Assembly (NCBI GenBank): GCA_008704415.1
Contig: VXIS01000270.1
Span: 1-64,000 of the forward strand
Direction of reading: 5' to 3'
DNA: 64,000 bases
DNA from: Sphaerosporella brunnea
Taxonomy: Eukaryota; Ascomycota; Pezizomycetes; Pezizales; Pyronemataceae
Below, piece by piece: positions 34,600 through 46,492 of the stretch (its first letter is position 1; each line of letters opens with the position of its first letter). Position numbers and translations under genes: made by a program. The notes below the pieces were generated by a model that worked only from the letters and a program-made list of their open reading frames with translations, searched no databases and was not told where the DNA came from.

Positions 34600-37500
34600 T
34601 TACTGATGCCGCTTTTTCTCGCTTTCTTCGGAGTCCACGAAGAATATCTCTTTCAACACTGCCACTGTCGGTCGGCTCTTGCTAAAGTGAATCGCAACAA
34701 GCCACGCTGCAAATATATTTACAAGGTGATGCAGTCGGTAGGCGTATGTCACTCCGTATAGTGCGCAGTAAGCCGCAAGACCTAAAAGCAAGAAATTCGT
34801 GACGTATTTCACCCTGCAGATGGTTAGCAACGCCAAATTTAGGTCATCTGGAGAGGAATAATTACTTGGTGGTAACACGAGGGATCATGTTGCCCGTCGT
34901 GAGCGTTTCCACCAGAAGGATGAATGGCATGATCGAAAGCAGGTTGTGATGAGATGAGAATGGGGTGAGCCAGTGAACGGCTAGGTTGTGATGCCACACG
35001 ACGAGCACGGGAAGGTTGATGGGCAATATCCACAGCATAACCACGAAAATTGAGTACGAGTAGTGATAAAAGTCCCAGGCAGGCCCAGAACGCTCGCCAT
35101 AACTCTGCAAGGCGTTAGGCAATAATCAATCGGTTGTATAAAAAAAAGGAGAGCTTACGTTTTCCTTCGCATACTTCAGTGCACGTATACAAGTGAAAAG
35201 CTGCACTATGCATGCCACCATGTATGCGAATTGGTACGGGAAAATTGTCGCAACGAACAAGAGCAAGAATGAGGTGACGATTATTCTTCTCCGGGGACTG
35301 CTTGCTGAAAATGGACCATTTGCTAACCGTCGTCTTTCATGACTTTCCCATCTGGGCCGTCGGTCAAACACGGAGTATACCGCTGTGGCAGCATGGACTA
35401 TAATCAAGCACATGTAGTTGACCACCACCGTCACGCCAACACCAACCAATGCAAACAATGGTGCCAGGAACCAAAAGAATGGATCCTGAAGTCCGATGAG
35501 CATGTCGTTCTTGGCGAATTGCATTGACGCTGTCGTTGAAGGGTAGCTTTCGGCGCGCTTTTCGAGGGGTGAAGGGATACCATGATTGGACTCCGCTTTG
35601 GCGAAAGAGAGGGAGACCACCATCATTGAGAGGGACACAAGGACATATGGCAAGGATTGTGACACAAACAGATCCATTCCTTCGCCGAAGCTGATAAACC
35701 GTCCTGACACAACAGTTAATGACTGCGCGACTCGACGCGGACAGGACAAATACCTATGTTGTCATACTCCTGGAATTGCTTCCGGAACACCAGAGAAACG
35801 GCAAGCAACGGGAACGCCGCAAATACTGTTCTATATCGCATATAAAGCCTTCCCAGACTACCGAGGAAATCCATTTGCAAAGATACCTCTATTGGGCTGC
35901 TGCATGTCGGGTCCGACCATATCTGTAGAGACAAGCCACGCCTATGATTCGGGCGAAGTGCAGGGGGCAAGTAAGGTGCTGTGCCATGGAGATTAATGTC
36001 TGCCGTATCGACATTGACAAAGAATTTGGATTCATGCGGATCGGCTAAATACTGGCGAACCAATGGTTTGAAAAGCTGACCGTCGCTGCATACCTGAAGC
36101 TTGGCCGTGAGTTTGTATGCGAACAGGCTGCTATGAATCACGGGAATATTGATGTCGGTGACCAAAGGACGGTCGGCCGGTAGGCTAGCATGCACGCCAT
36201 CCGTGAGAAGCCCCCTCAAGCTGACATTGGACTGAATATGAGAATCTTTTGTGCTGACGAACTCCGCGATCACCCATCCATTACTTTTTCGATCCGCTTT
36301 ATCGACCACCGCGACGAACTCGAATTTATCCACCTCTTTCTCGGAGAACTCGGCAAGTTCCTCTAGTCTGTATTCGAGGTAGGAAAATGGTGTTCGGTCA
36401 TCGAATGAATACCTCGAGTCTTTTGTAGAAGCTGGCAACCGAATAACGTCGCTTGTTGCACCCCGACATGCAAGCCGGGTGGATCCCGGGGTGTCTCCGG
36501 ACAGATCCATGTTCATAGAAAACAAAGCAGCGCCTTGCCCTGACTTAGGTGGCCACACACTGCAGAACAGCACTTCGACTTTCCCATTTCGCCCAGTTTC
36601 AAGAGCTTGATCGGTCATGAGGTTGAATTTGATGCTCCCTGGCTCACCGACTGGTGGAACAGGCATCAGGTAGGCGCGAGGCTTCTGGGCTTCGCCCAAA
36701 TTTCGTAGTACAAGGCGCTGGCCGAGCGAAGTGATATTCTGTGAATTGTCCTCGAGAGTCAACAGGGTCGTTGGCACAGTCCGGGGCAGCGATTTTTCTG
36801 TCCCTTCCTCCAGACTGGTCAGCAGCCACTTTTTCAGCAACCGCATCCGCTCGGCGCGAGGCTTGGTCTGTTCAGCGCGCCTGACGTCAACAATATCAAG
36901 CATAGCACGAGCCACCACCTTCATAAGCTGATCGCACCAGAGAATGGCCAAATGATCGACCCCAAGCCACACGTCCGGGATCGAAGACGTGTACACTGTG
37001 AATCCATGGGTATCTGGAACTAGCGATGAAATACTGGCATAGTCTGAAGGCACAACATTGTCCAATCCACCTCCAGCAATTGAGACCAACGTTGTATGCC
37101 ACAAGGGGTTGTTGTTCGCCCATTTTTCGGAAAATGACCTTCTCCAGAAATCGTTGATATCGTCGTACGTCTTGACAATCTGCCTGTCGAAGGAGACGGG
37201 AGCGCGCGCGTGCGGTGCGGACATGGTTATTATTGTATTGATCGACTTCATCCGGTAGTTGGGCATAATCAACATCGTTCTAGCCACAATTCCTCCCATA
37301 GAATGCCCGAATATTATAACTGAACTGGGATCGGGTAGCTCCGAGTCCATGGTCGACTTTCGAGAGTCGTGATAGAGTGAAAGGATGTAGGCAACCGCTT
37401 CGTTTAGGTATTCAGCCTGGTCTAGAACTGTCTGGCCGTGAAACGCAGTAATATCTTCATTAAAATCGACGGTAAAGAAATCGAGATTCCGAGTTCCTGA

Positions 37501-38328
37501 TTTAGCTAGGGCTGGGTCTTTCGAGATGACGTTCTTGAAATGACGAGCCGCTTCCGCTGCTATCGGCCGCACCTGTCGATAGCTGCCAGCATTTCCGGGT
37601 ATAAATAAGACGGGAACTCCTTTTGGCTGCTTTCGAGGTCAGCCTTCTTTGAAGTTGCGGGGATATCGCCCGGGCTGTCGTGCCCAGCGCATCGTCTTCG
37701 CACAATTGTCGGTCCCAAGATCAATATGATCATGCGATTCCGGGAGGACAGAACATACCGGGTAGTCCTCATCCACGCCATGTTCCCGGTAAAGATAGAG
37801 GTTGTACTTGCTTGCGAAACGCGTGTGCTCCGTGTCGAAATCTTTGGCCTTCAGATATACAGGTGACATGTGCGACATTCGGCACCCCTTTGCGTCGCAT
37901 TGTCGCTCCCGGTAGGATTGTACAATCGAGTACAGCACGAAGGCCGAAATCAGCGTCACCGCAAGCGTCCTGATCGAACAAGCCCAATTGGAGCGCATCC
38001 GTGCCCGCCTGCCATTCCGCATATCCTCCATCTGCTCTTTGCTCAATGGCGATTCAGGGGATCGCGTCGGTGTAGTCGCGGTTGCGGTTGCCAAAGTATT
38101 TGAACTTCGCGACGCAGCACTGTCTTCTCCTGTCGCCGAGGGATTCCAAACGCCGTGATCTGGGGAAATGGAAGGTGACTTTTTCGGGCTCCCATCCGTA
38201 GTCTTACGAAACTGCTGGGCTGTAGCAAATCGACATTCGTCCGCGGAACCGACTGGTGGCTGTTGCTCCGAATCGTCGCCGTCTTCCGGTGCGGTCGAGG
38301 AATCGCGGGAAGAGCGTCGACTCCGCAT
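34600..38328 (-). CDS. BST1: GPI inositol-deacylase (Bst1/PGAP1)
   Basis: Five exons (minus strand): 37759-38328, 35754-37626, 35159-35703, 34866-35104, 34600-34813. They total 3441 nt, or 1146 aa in frame. The protein has a disordered Ser/Pro-rich N-terminus (start MRSRRSSRDSSTAPED) and a first membrane helix at about 120-140. The luminal lipase domain opens with GVPVLFIPGNAGSYRQVRPI and has the nucleophile motif GHSMGG with Ser299. Several C-terminal membrane helices follow. Bst1 removes the acyl chain from the inositol of GPI anchors in the ER, a step for export and quality control of GPI proteins. The frame is open upstream to 38676, but the chosen Met fits the family better. The first intron is 132 nt; an alternative acceptor 3 nt upstream would add one Gln. 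Confidence 0.93.
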
Positions 38329-39571
38329 CAATATCGGAGTTAGAAGTGAAGCCAAGTCGGAATTGCGAAATGGGCGGCGGCGTCGGGAGTGGGGGAGGAG
38401 AAAAAAAGGTTCAAAGGGACGCAGGGTCGAGGCAAGACAAGACAGGACGACAGGCGAAGCGATGTCGCGCGCTGGGAGGTGGTGGTTGGGGTTGTTGGGT
38501 TGCCGAGAAAGCGAAACGAGCGGAACGGAGACGTGGGAGGGATGTAGTTGAGAGAACGACGATGACGACGAACGGACAGGAGAAACCGCCAAACTGCTTC
38601 CAGGTGTCGGGGATGATTCTAAAAGGGGGGGGGGGGGGGTGGGAGAGGGGTGACTAGAATCAAGTCCTGTCAACAATGATGAGCCGTTTATCTATCATGA
38701 CCTGATGACGATTTGTTTTTGTTGTTGGTGTTCTTGCTTGCAGTGTTGGGGAACTTGGGGGTTTCTTCAATTCCGGGTGGGTCTTAGCGGTTATGCAGAT
38801 GCATAACTAATGAGGCAGCTGGGTATACCTAGGTAGGTAGTTTGATTGGTTTAACGGCCAGAGAATGACATAGCGGATCTCTTCCTAGATGAACAAATCC
38901 AGCTGCGAGAAGGTGCGAGTGATCGAGGTGGAAGAGCCGGTAGGAAGGCCTTAAGGGTATAAGGCAAGGGAACTCCGAAGGGAGGGAGATGCGGGCAATC
39001 GCCAGCCACAATGCTGGGAATAGTGGAGCAAGAAAAGCACGAATCCGGGGACGCCGGAGTGGATGTCAATATAACGAGGCGAAGAAACGGCGGAAGGATC
39101 GTACGGCGGCTTTGGCGTGAAGCCAATATAAGGGACGAGCAGTCAAACGCACGGGACGTCACACACAATCTGGGCTGAATATCTTTTTCTCGTTTATTTC
39201 TTGCTGGAGGTGAATGTGCGTGACATCGCAAACATCGCATTTGGAAAACCTTATGACATCTGCAGCTGCATGAATAACTGACTCTATGTAACTGATCTAA
39301 ACTGTCCCAATCTCCATGCGCACACGCACAAGGCAGCTTCAACCCCCGCGTGCAAGGGTCAAACAATCTTCAATGCCAATCGAGTGATCAATTATGATGC
39401 GCACACCGGATAATCTGGCTAAGAGACGGCCCAAATTGTAAAGCAGACAGAGAACTGGCCTAGCTAGCAGACGGCGGTACAATATTAATATGGGTAATCA
39501 CGATTCTCGGATTAATCGGTATGTTGTTCCATATGTTGTTCCAGAAGGTACCTAGATCATGGAGTAACCGC

Positions 39572-39610
<39 letters not shown>

Positions 39611-39740
39611 CCGTGGGGAATAGAAGACACGTAAAAATCAGAATGTTCGCCGTAACACCTAGGCCCAATGGTACCCATCATCCAAGAAATCTAGCAATGC
39701 GACCTTTCCACAGATACTCCAAAGCTCCATGACGCTCCAC
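38329..39740. other. Intergenic with a 35-nt A tract
   Basis: This is the promoter side of BST1 and the 3' flank of the helicase gene. A G run lies near 38627-38638 and an uninterrupted run of about 35 A at 39575-39609. No gene was recognised; a 171-codon minus-strand ORF at 38851-39366 has no domain-like pattern. Confidence 0.5.
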
Positions 39741-42700
39741 CTATCTGCTATCGCCGAAGAGGTCCTGAAGATGCTTTAAATCATCAGCGACGTTCCTGAG
39801 GGATCAGTGGAAGGATACAACAAACCTTGATTCTCTCCTGTGACTGCTGTTCCTTGGTGCGTTTCTTCCCCCGTTCCATAGTAATTTTCGCCAGATTGTT
39901 TTTCTTCTCCTGAATTTGCAAGATCTTCTCTTCGAAACTACCCGCCATGATGTACCTGACCGTTGTCACCGGCTTCTTTTGGCCCAGCCGATGAATGCGG
40001 TCAATAGCTTGCGCTTCTGCAGCGGGGTTCCATTGCGGTTCCATCACATACACTCTGCAGGCAGTAGTAAGGTTCAATCTGTGATTGGCGTTAGCATAGA
40101 TCTGTTCCTTTGTTGGCTTTGGATATAGACCTACCCTAAACCTCCAGCCATGAGGGAAACAAGGATGACCTCAACGGTTGGATCATCGCGGAATTGAGCG
40201 ATAGCAGCATTTCTCTGTGTTCGAGAAAGAGACCCATCGAGCCGGACGAAACGGATACCCTTGTCGGTGAATGCACGTTCGATCAGATCCATGTGTTGGG
40301 TCCAGCAAGAGAAAACAACGCTCTTGATGGGATCATCCGGGCTTCCCTCATCACGGTTCTGGAAGAGAGCCTGGAGAAGGGCCTTAGCTTTGGTGCTCGG
40401 CCCCCTGTATTGAAAACCCTTCTTCTTAGTTATTTTGCCGTTACTGGCTCCAGTCAAGTGTGAGTGTAGCTCATCAGTTTTGAGCTCGTAAAGATGTATT
40501 CGGCCATACAAGCCACATATTGGACAAGTGGCCCGCATGCCTTCTTGGAATTGTTGCGAGATCCGTGAGGTATAAGCTGGTACACAGTCTTTGCAGAGCA
40601 TGTGAGCACACGTAGTCAAGAACCCTATCGAAGTACCAGCTTTTGAACGATCTTTGCTGTCCGCTTCTTTGTCTTTGCCTTTATCTTCTGCCGTTGAATT
40701 TTCATCTGCGGGGACGAAAGGGTCTTTGTAGGCAGCCTTTTTCTCACACAGCGCACAAACGTCCTCATTCGTCTCCTTCATCAAGCTAAATATCTGGTAG
40801 GCTTGGTTAGGCGGCAGATTGGAGGTTGTCTCGTCTATCTCTTCGACGTCGATGGCGTTCGAGGACGTTAAGCCTGCAAGATCTGCAGTATCTCCGTCTC
40901 CGAGAAGCTCCCGGCCATGTGCACATATGAGACGCAGACGGAGAATCATCTGCAAAATATGGACGTAATTTTTGCCACCGACGCGTCCTTGTTTGGCCAC
41001 CATGTCTACGCGTCTAGACGACTGTTTGGCAGTCGCCTCGTATATCTCTTTTTCCGCCGGGCTAAACTCAAGTCGGACAATGAGATCTTTCCTAGGTGGC
41101 AGGTCAATTTTGTCTTTTTGTCTCCTCAAAGTGACGCTATCCACAAGCAGTCGAAGGTGCATGATACTGTCAGTGTTACCCCGCTTGAGAGGCATCGCTA
41201 TGTATTCATTAAATATAGCCTTATCGTCGAAAGGTTTCAGACGAATAAATTTGGTCAAAGCAGCGAGATCGTCAAGACGGTTTTGAACCGGTGTACCTGC
41301 AGAGACGCCTTAGGAGCCGCACAGGATGGATAGTTCAGGTCTTACCGGTCACCGCCCAGCGTCGTTCGGCGTGTAACGCAATGACGGCCTTTGATTGCAA
41401 AGTGTTCTGCTCTCTGATTATGTGTGCCCTGCCGAGATACATGTCATTATCAATACTCAAAGACTGAAGCCTTTTTTCAAAGCGGGCGCTTACTCTGAAC
41501 AAAATAATTAGCAACCGCTGGGGCTGTAACTAAAGGATGGATTCAAACTAACCATCGAGCACGATCCGGAAAAACCTGATTTGCTGCAAAGGACTGAAAA
41601 AACCGGTTCTGTCCTTCAGATGTTTAGACCATTCACTGGCGATGACCTGATACGTGGTAATGAGGAGATCAAATTCCGCAAGAACTTTTGGATCCGCTTC
41701 CCGCTTATTGCCATGATAGAGATGATATTTCAAGGTCCCTTCCTGCACGTGGGCATGGATCTGCTCTTCCCAGTTGCTTATTGTACTCAAAGGGCTTATC
41801 AGCAGGGTTGTTTTAGCATTCATGACTGGCGGCAGCGGAACATTGTCCTGCACAGCTTTGGGAAGCGGCTTAGGGCTCTTTGCAAACGCGCAGGAATCCT
41901 CTTGGGTTGTCACAATGAGTGATAGTATCTGCAACGTCTAAAGCCAGTCAATAAAGTAACGATTGCCATTGCAAGGACGACAAACTTTTCCTAAGCCCAT
42001 CATGTCGGCCAATATGCCTCCAAGGACATCAGGGGGCCTTCTCTTGACCTGTTGTCCAGTGATCACGTGGTAGTAATATTCTTGGCCATTTTTATCCTTT
42101 TTCCGCCAGAGAGACATGTTCAGTTTCTCATCGTCGTTGTAGGTACGTTGCTGCTCTTTGCTAGTAAGGAAATAAAGCCCTTGCTTCTGATGTTTCAGAA
42201 GCCGAGTCTTTATCTCAGAACTTGGTTCCATTTCTGGCAAACTCTCTGCTTGATCCAACCCATCAAATACTGTGTTGACGTCGGATCGAATCTCTTCTGC
42301 GGTACGGGAAACGAAAGAGAAGTCCTGAGGACGTGATTTAGGCGGCAACAAGTATGAAGTCGAACTATGGTGTGGGTTCTTGTATTGAACTCCATCGTGG
42401 TATCCAGCGTGAGGTTTCTCGAAAAAGAAGTTCTTCTGAGAAACCAGGGTTGCGGCTTTTCTCCCTTCTTCCTCAGGCCCAAAGACGTTGAGAAAGAAAG
42501 GGTAACGCCCTGAAACGGAGGTTCCAGGAATAGCGGGTGCTCGCAAAGGGTAAAGATAAGCTTGGATCCTGAATATACCGAGATCCATTAGTGGTGCAAG
42601 CGCTCCGGAGGTAGCCACATCGACATGGCCAAATTCCTGACTGTTATAGTCGTATGCTTTAATAAGGGGTGATTGCAAACTCGCCGAGCAGACAAGCCTC

Positions 42701-43422
42701 AGAAGCATCGGAAACTGCGGATGATTCGGCGGGAAAGCCGGCACACGATGAGAGTTAATTGTACCCCTGTTCATCGTCCCATAGCAGATTTCGTCGACCT
42801 GTCGGGGCTTCTGAACGTTATTACGTTGCCGCGAACCAGTACAGACAACCTCATCATCGTCGTCCTCTTCAGTCAAGTCGATGTGCGTTGGTCTACTGCT
42901 GGATGCTGGCTGCGAGGAAAGAAACGTCCCATCAGAGGCGAGGAGGCTCTCATCGTCCCCAGCTTGCTGTGAAGGGTTCGGATGCTTGGATCCGGTTTGG
43001 GTGATCGCTGGTCGTCCGGCTGATGTTCTTGATGCTGAGACACTCAACTTTCTAAGCAGCGCATCACTAACACCTAACGCAGCACCCTCCGGAAGATTAG
43101 GAAATTGAGAACGAGGGGCATCCTGCCCACTTCTCCCGGCACTCTCGTTTTGAGAGGATCCCAGAAATTCTGGCGGCATTCGCGGCTCCATGTCAATAGG
43201 ATTCCTCGCAACGGTGTGAAAGTTGGACGGCTCCGAGGCGGCAGTAGATGCTTCGCCACTTGCAGAATTCTTCGATGGTGGCGTAGGAAGATAGCTGGAG
43301 TCGCCGAGTTTTTGTCGTTTAGAAGCGCTGCTTTCGAAGCTGGTAGGCGCTTCGTCGTCATCGCGCGGAAGCATCTTTGATGGCGACAGGTGGGGTTTGG
43401 AGCTAGAACAGCTGCTGGGCAA
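39741..43422 (-). CDS. SNF2-family helicase with RING finger (RAD5/HLTF-like)
   Basis: Seven exons (minus strand): 41986-43422, 41553-41937, 41494 (one nucleotide), 41346-41428, 40135-41296, 39826-40078, 39741-39773. They total 3354 nt, or 1117 aa in frame. Residues 1-200 are Ser-rich. An HLTF-like region (FGHVDVATSGALAPLMD) precedes the helicase. Walker A is MMGLGKT, ending 480, and the DEAH box is at 607-610. The motif AVTGTPVQNR follows. A RING finger at about 816-896 (CALC...CAHMLCKDC...CPICG) lies inside the helicase core, the mark of RAD5/RAD16/HLTF proteins. Then come the C-terminal helicase motifs RLDGSLSR and DRIHRLGQKKPV. Such proteins remodel stalled forks and ubiquitylate PCNA or other substrates; which branch this one belongs to is not settled. 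The last intron uses acceptor TTAAAG to reach the terminal exon HLQDLFGDSR. Confidence 0.88.
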
Positions 43423-44019
43423 GTGTTGTGGTTGTATTATGATGTGATGGAAAGCACTCGGATGTGTATTGTATTGTATATGCTTCCTTGTTATGGAAGC
43501 GCAGCGTTAGTTAGGGGAATTCCAGAATTCGAAAGCGACTTGATGGGGGTTTGGGTCTTTTTTATATACCTCGAGAACCCTGCAATGAGGCTAGCCGAGC
43601 TAGGGTGCGCGGCAATCGAGTGGTTACAGCCTTGTGGAGGGTGCGAGCTTGCTTCACTGGGCAGCAATCGAAGCTCCTCGAGGGGTCGGGTAAGAGGTAG
43701 TACTTAGTAAACAAAGGGCAATCGAGTCAGCCGTCTCTGGCCAGCACAGGTTCAAAAGAACGATGCCCGGCGGATTCGAAGAAACAGAGCGAAGAGTGAG
43801 CCGGGGGATATTTAGGTTGAGGAGTGGTTGATTGAGCTGCGGGTGTTGAGCTCGATGAATACCTATTGGATGGCGGCACTCGCGGCTCTGAGAGAAAACA
43901 GATGAGTACTCGAGGCGACGGTTTGGTTTTCGAGCTCAGACCCAAAGTTCAAATTCCCGCGACGCGGTGAATTAAGGAAATATGACGATTTATTTTAACT
44001 ACTTACATAAGTACTTAGA
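43423..44019. other. Intergenic upstream of the helicase
   Basis: Promoter side of the helicase gene. No gene recognised. Confidence 0.45.
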
Positions 44020-45004
44020 AGTACTTACTTACCTTAGCACGCAAGGGGTTTGGAAAATGGTCATGCAAGCGTTATAAACGTTGTGCGAAAAAATAGTCAC
44101 ATAATGGTTATAATGGTTAGCCGCATACTGGCCATGGTTTTTCGCAAATAAGCTCTGCCATGCAACATTCTTTCTATTTTGAACATGCTTACATGACCTT
44201 GCTTGGGGGTGCTTTATTACATAACCCTCCGCCTCAAAACATGGTGCTCCCACGAATTTATTCATGATGATGTTCTCAGTTGTAAAAGCTTGGCAAAAAA
44301 GTAAGGCCCCATTGACATTTAAAGATTGGGTCTATTGTGATACTTTCATAACGCTGATGTAACCCCTACCAAATTGTAATCTTCTAGTGGGCAAAGGCTA
44401 TACAAAATTAATGATCAAACACTGACTTTGAGAGGCGAATGACGTCGTATGTTTTGCGAGTGACATCGCATGCTTTGCAAGTGGCATCACATGTTAATGC
44501 AATTCATCAGCCATCGCAGCGAAGGTGTTGAGTTTCGCGACAAGCTGTCCCTCTGCTACGAGTGGGCTTGCGGCTTTGGCATCGTCACATCTCCCGATTA
44601 CTTTTTTACGCTGCATCTACTGTGGTATCGCCTCTGTTTTGGAAGTTGCATGAGGCGAGACAGTCGGGTGATGTCGGACTGATGATGACGATGATGATCA
44701 GATGATGAGATGGTTAGTCTAGTGCCATCGCGGCGGCGGCGGGTCAGATGCCCGGCGTGCGGCGAGGGTGCGGGAGCACGCCAAATAAGCTTTCCATCGA
44801 ATAATCTCAAATAGTGGTTATAATGGTTAGCAGCAAAAAATGTTTTTGCTCAATCATGGAATACCCTTATGGGCGAACTTTTTTGTATTACGTTCGTAAT
44901 ATATGATTTCAAGGCTTTGAAAAAAAAATAGTTATTGAATCATTATAACCATTTTCCAAAAAACCCCCCCCCCCCTTGCCTGCTAAGGTAAGCACTAAGT
45001 ACGC
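44020..45004. mobile_element. About 985-bp non-autonomous DNA element with long inverted ends
   Basis: The two ends are inverted copies over about 50 bp. The left end carries CTTACCTTAGCACGCAAGGGG then TTTGGAAAATGGT. The right end, read in reverse, carries CTTACCTTAGCAGGCAAGGGG, extra Gs, then TTTTTTGGAAAATGGT followed by TATAATG. Inside, a subterminal motif GGTTATAATGGTTAGC occurs on the plus strand at about 44106 and again at about 44816. No transposase-like ORF is present, so it would need an element elsewhere. Exact borders and target duplication are unclear because the flanks contain GTACTTA palindromes. Confidence 0.6.
44440..44502 (+). repeat. Three 21-bp tandem units
   Basis: The units are 44440-44460, 44461-44481 and 44482-44502. 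They share the pattern TGRCRTCRYATGYTTTGCRAG; the third is more diverged at its 3' half. They lie inside the 44.0-45.0 kb DNA element. Confidence 0.7.
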
Positions 45005-46492
45005 TCGAGGCTATTATTCTATCCTCCCCAAGGCCTGCGCAGACGCAGCGCAGGAATGCAGGCCGAAACTCGGTGCTGCAAAGGGCTACATTCGCACTTG
45101 CGATTTTACTGCATGAATTTGATTGGTTGCGTGCAACCTCATCCCCGACGCAACCAAAAACCCGCCGCCGGAGAGAACCCACCCCCCCAAGCCACAACTC
45201 CTATTGTAACAAAAATTTGCCAGCATCCTCAGTGCATAGAGATCGCGCCTCGCTTGAATTTTGGGGGCTGTTGGGAAGTCAGTGTGGAGAACCATCGCCG
45301 CTTTCATAGGTATCACTTCAAGTTGCCACCCGGGCCTTTCACAGCACCCTTGCTTTTAGCAAGCATCGTGGTATTACCCAGATACCTGAATGTCAGTGCC
45401 GGGTGGGAAACATGTGTCGTCTCCAAGCATGCGGGTTAGGCAATGTGTAGGTTGTCGATTTAAAAAGCGGCAGCAGAATGAAAAAGGGCAAGGTAAAAGC
45501 ACACGGTCCTTTTGCATCTATTGTGGACGTGTATTTTGCCCTGATTGTCTATAATTCAAATGGGTGGTGGTATTTACAGCCCGAGGGTAGCTACGCTGCC
45601 GCCGATGTGCTGGTGGTCTATTTGTGTGTCCACGGCTGTATTGAGCTTCAATTTGACTTCTTGGTCAACGTGTTTGGATCAAAACTGAAAAAGTTATGGT
45701 GGGTTGTCGATGGGGTTCGCCTCCGGGCCGGTATGGCGGTCAATGCTTTTGATATCGCTTCGTTGGGCACCGAATTCCACCGTCGATTCGCGAATGTGGC
45801 GAAGGCAGGGGGAATAGGGCGCTGTGGAGGTGTGTGGCTGTGCAGTTTTTTACCATAATAGGTTAGCACCGATGCTAGCGCAGTGCATGAAGTCAAACGA
45901 AACAAATTCCTTGTCTCGAATGTCGCCAACCATACGAGTGATTTGTGGGGGGTTGACCCTGACTCAGCAGGATTAGTAAGCACTCGAGACTTCACTTTTC
46001 TGGAGAACGTCTTGGCATACGTCTTTCTATGGGCTTCCACAGCTTCTGCTTAGAGAATAGTAATGTCACTCAACGTCAACTGTCGAACGTCAACCGTCGA
46101 ACATCGAAGTGGAGCTCGACTTTGACTTGTTGTGCGTTTGCCTTTGCGCTTCTTTCCCCTCACCATACCCTCATTTTGTTTCGCCCAACCCTCCTTCACG
46201 TAGTAGCACTGCTACAAAACAAGACCTTTATAATCCGGTGAAAACAACCCAACCCCGAACGTGGAACCCCACCCCAGCGCGGGCTACCTAGGACAACACC
46301 CCATCTCATCAAGCTCTCCCAACCCGCAAATCCCATTGTCATCACCTCAACCCCGAGCTACGCACACAAAGTTAACAGCAAAATTTCAAAATTTCACCTC
46401 GAGTTCAACATTTCACTGCGACTGGCATTGCGAAACCCCGCTAACACCATCCATCACCATCCACCTGAATTCCCCAGACAGCTGTCTGGGCC
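45005..46492. other. Intergenic
   Basis: There are two overlapping medium ORFs on opposite strands (45478-45858 plus, 45648-46040 minus), with no recognisable domain. A CT- and CA-rich leader runs from about 46140 to 46490 before the RING gene. No gene is called. Confidence 0.45.

Noticed and set aside
37639..37758. Read-through of the first BST1 intron
   Set aside because: It ends in a stop and separates the conserved GVPVLFIPGNAGSY from the N-terminus; splicing restores the family order.
39575..39609. 35-nt A run as a LINE/SINE tail
   Set aside because: No retroposon body or target duplication seen next to it. The same holds for the A runs near 2050 and 55580.
45478..46040. Overlapping ORFs of 126 and 130 codons on opposite strands
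   Set aside because: No recognisable domain; neither has introns or neighbours that support it.
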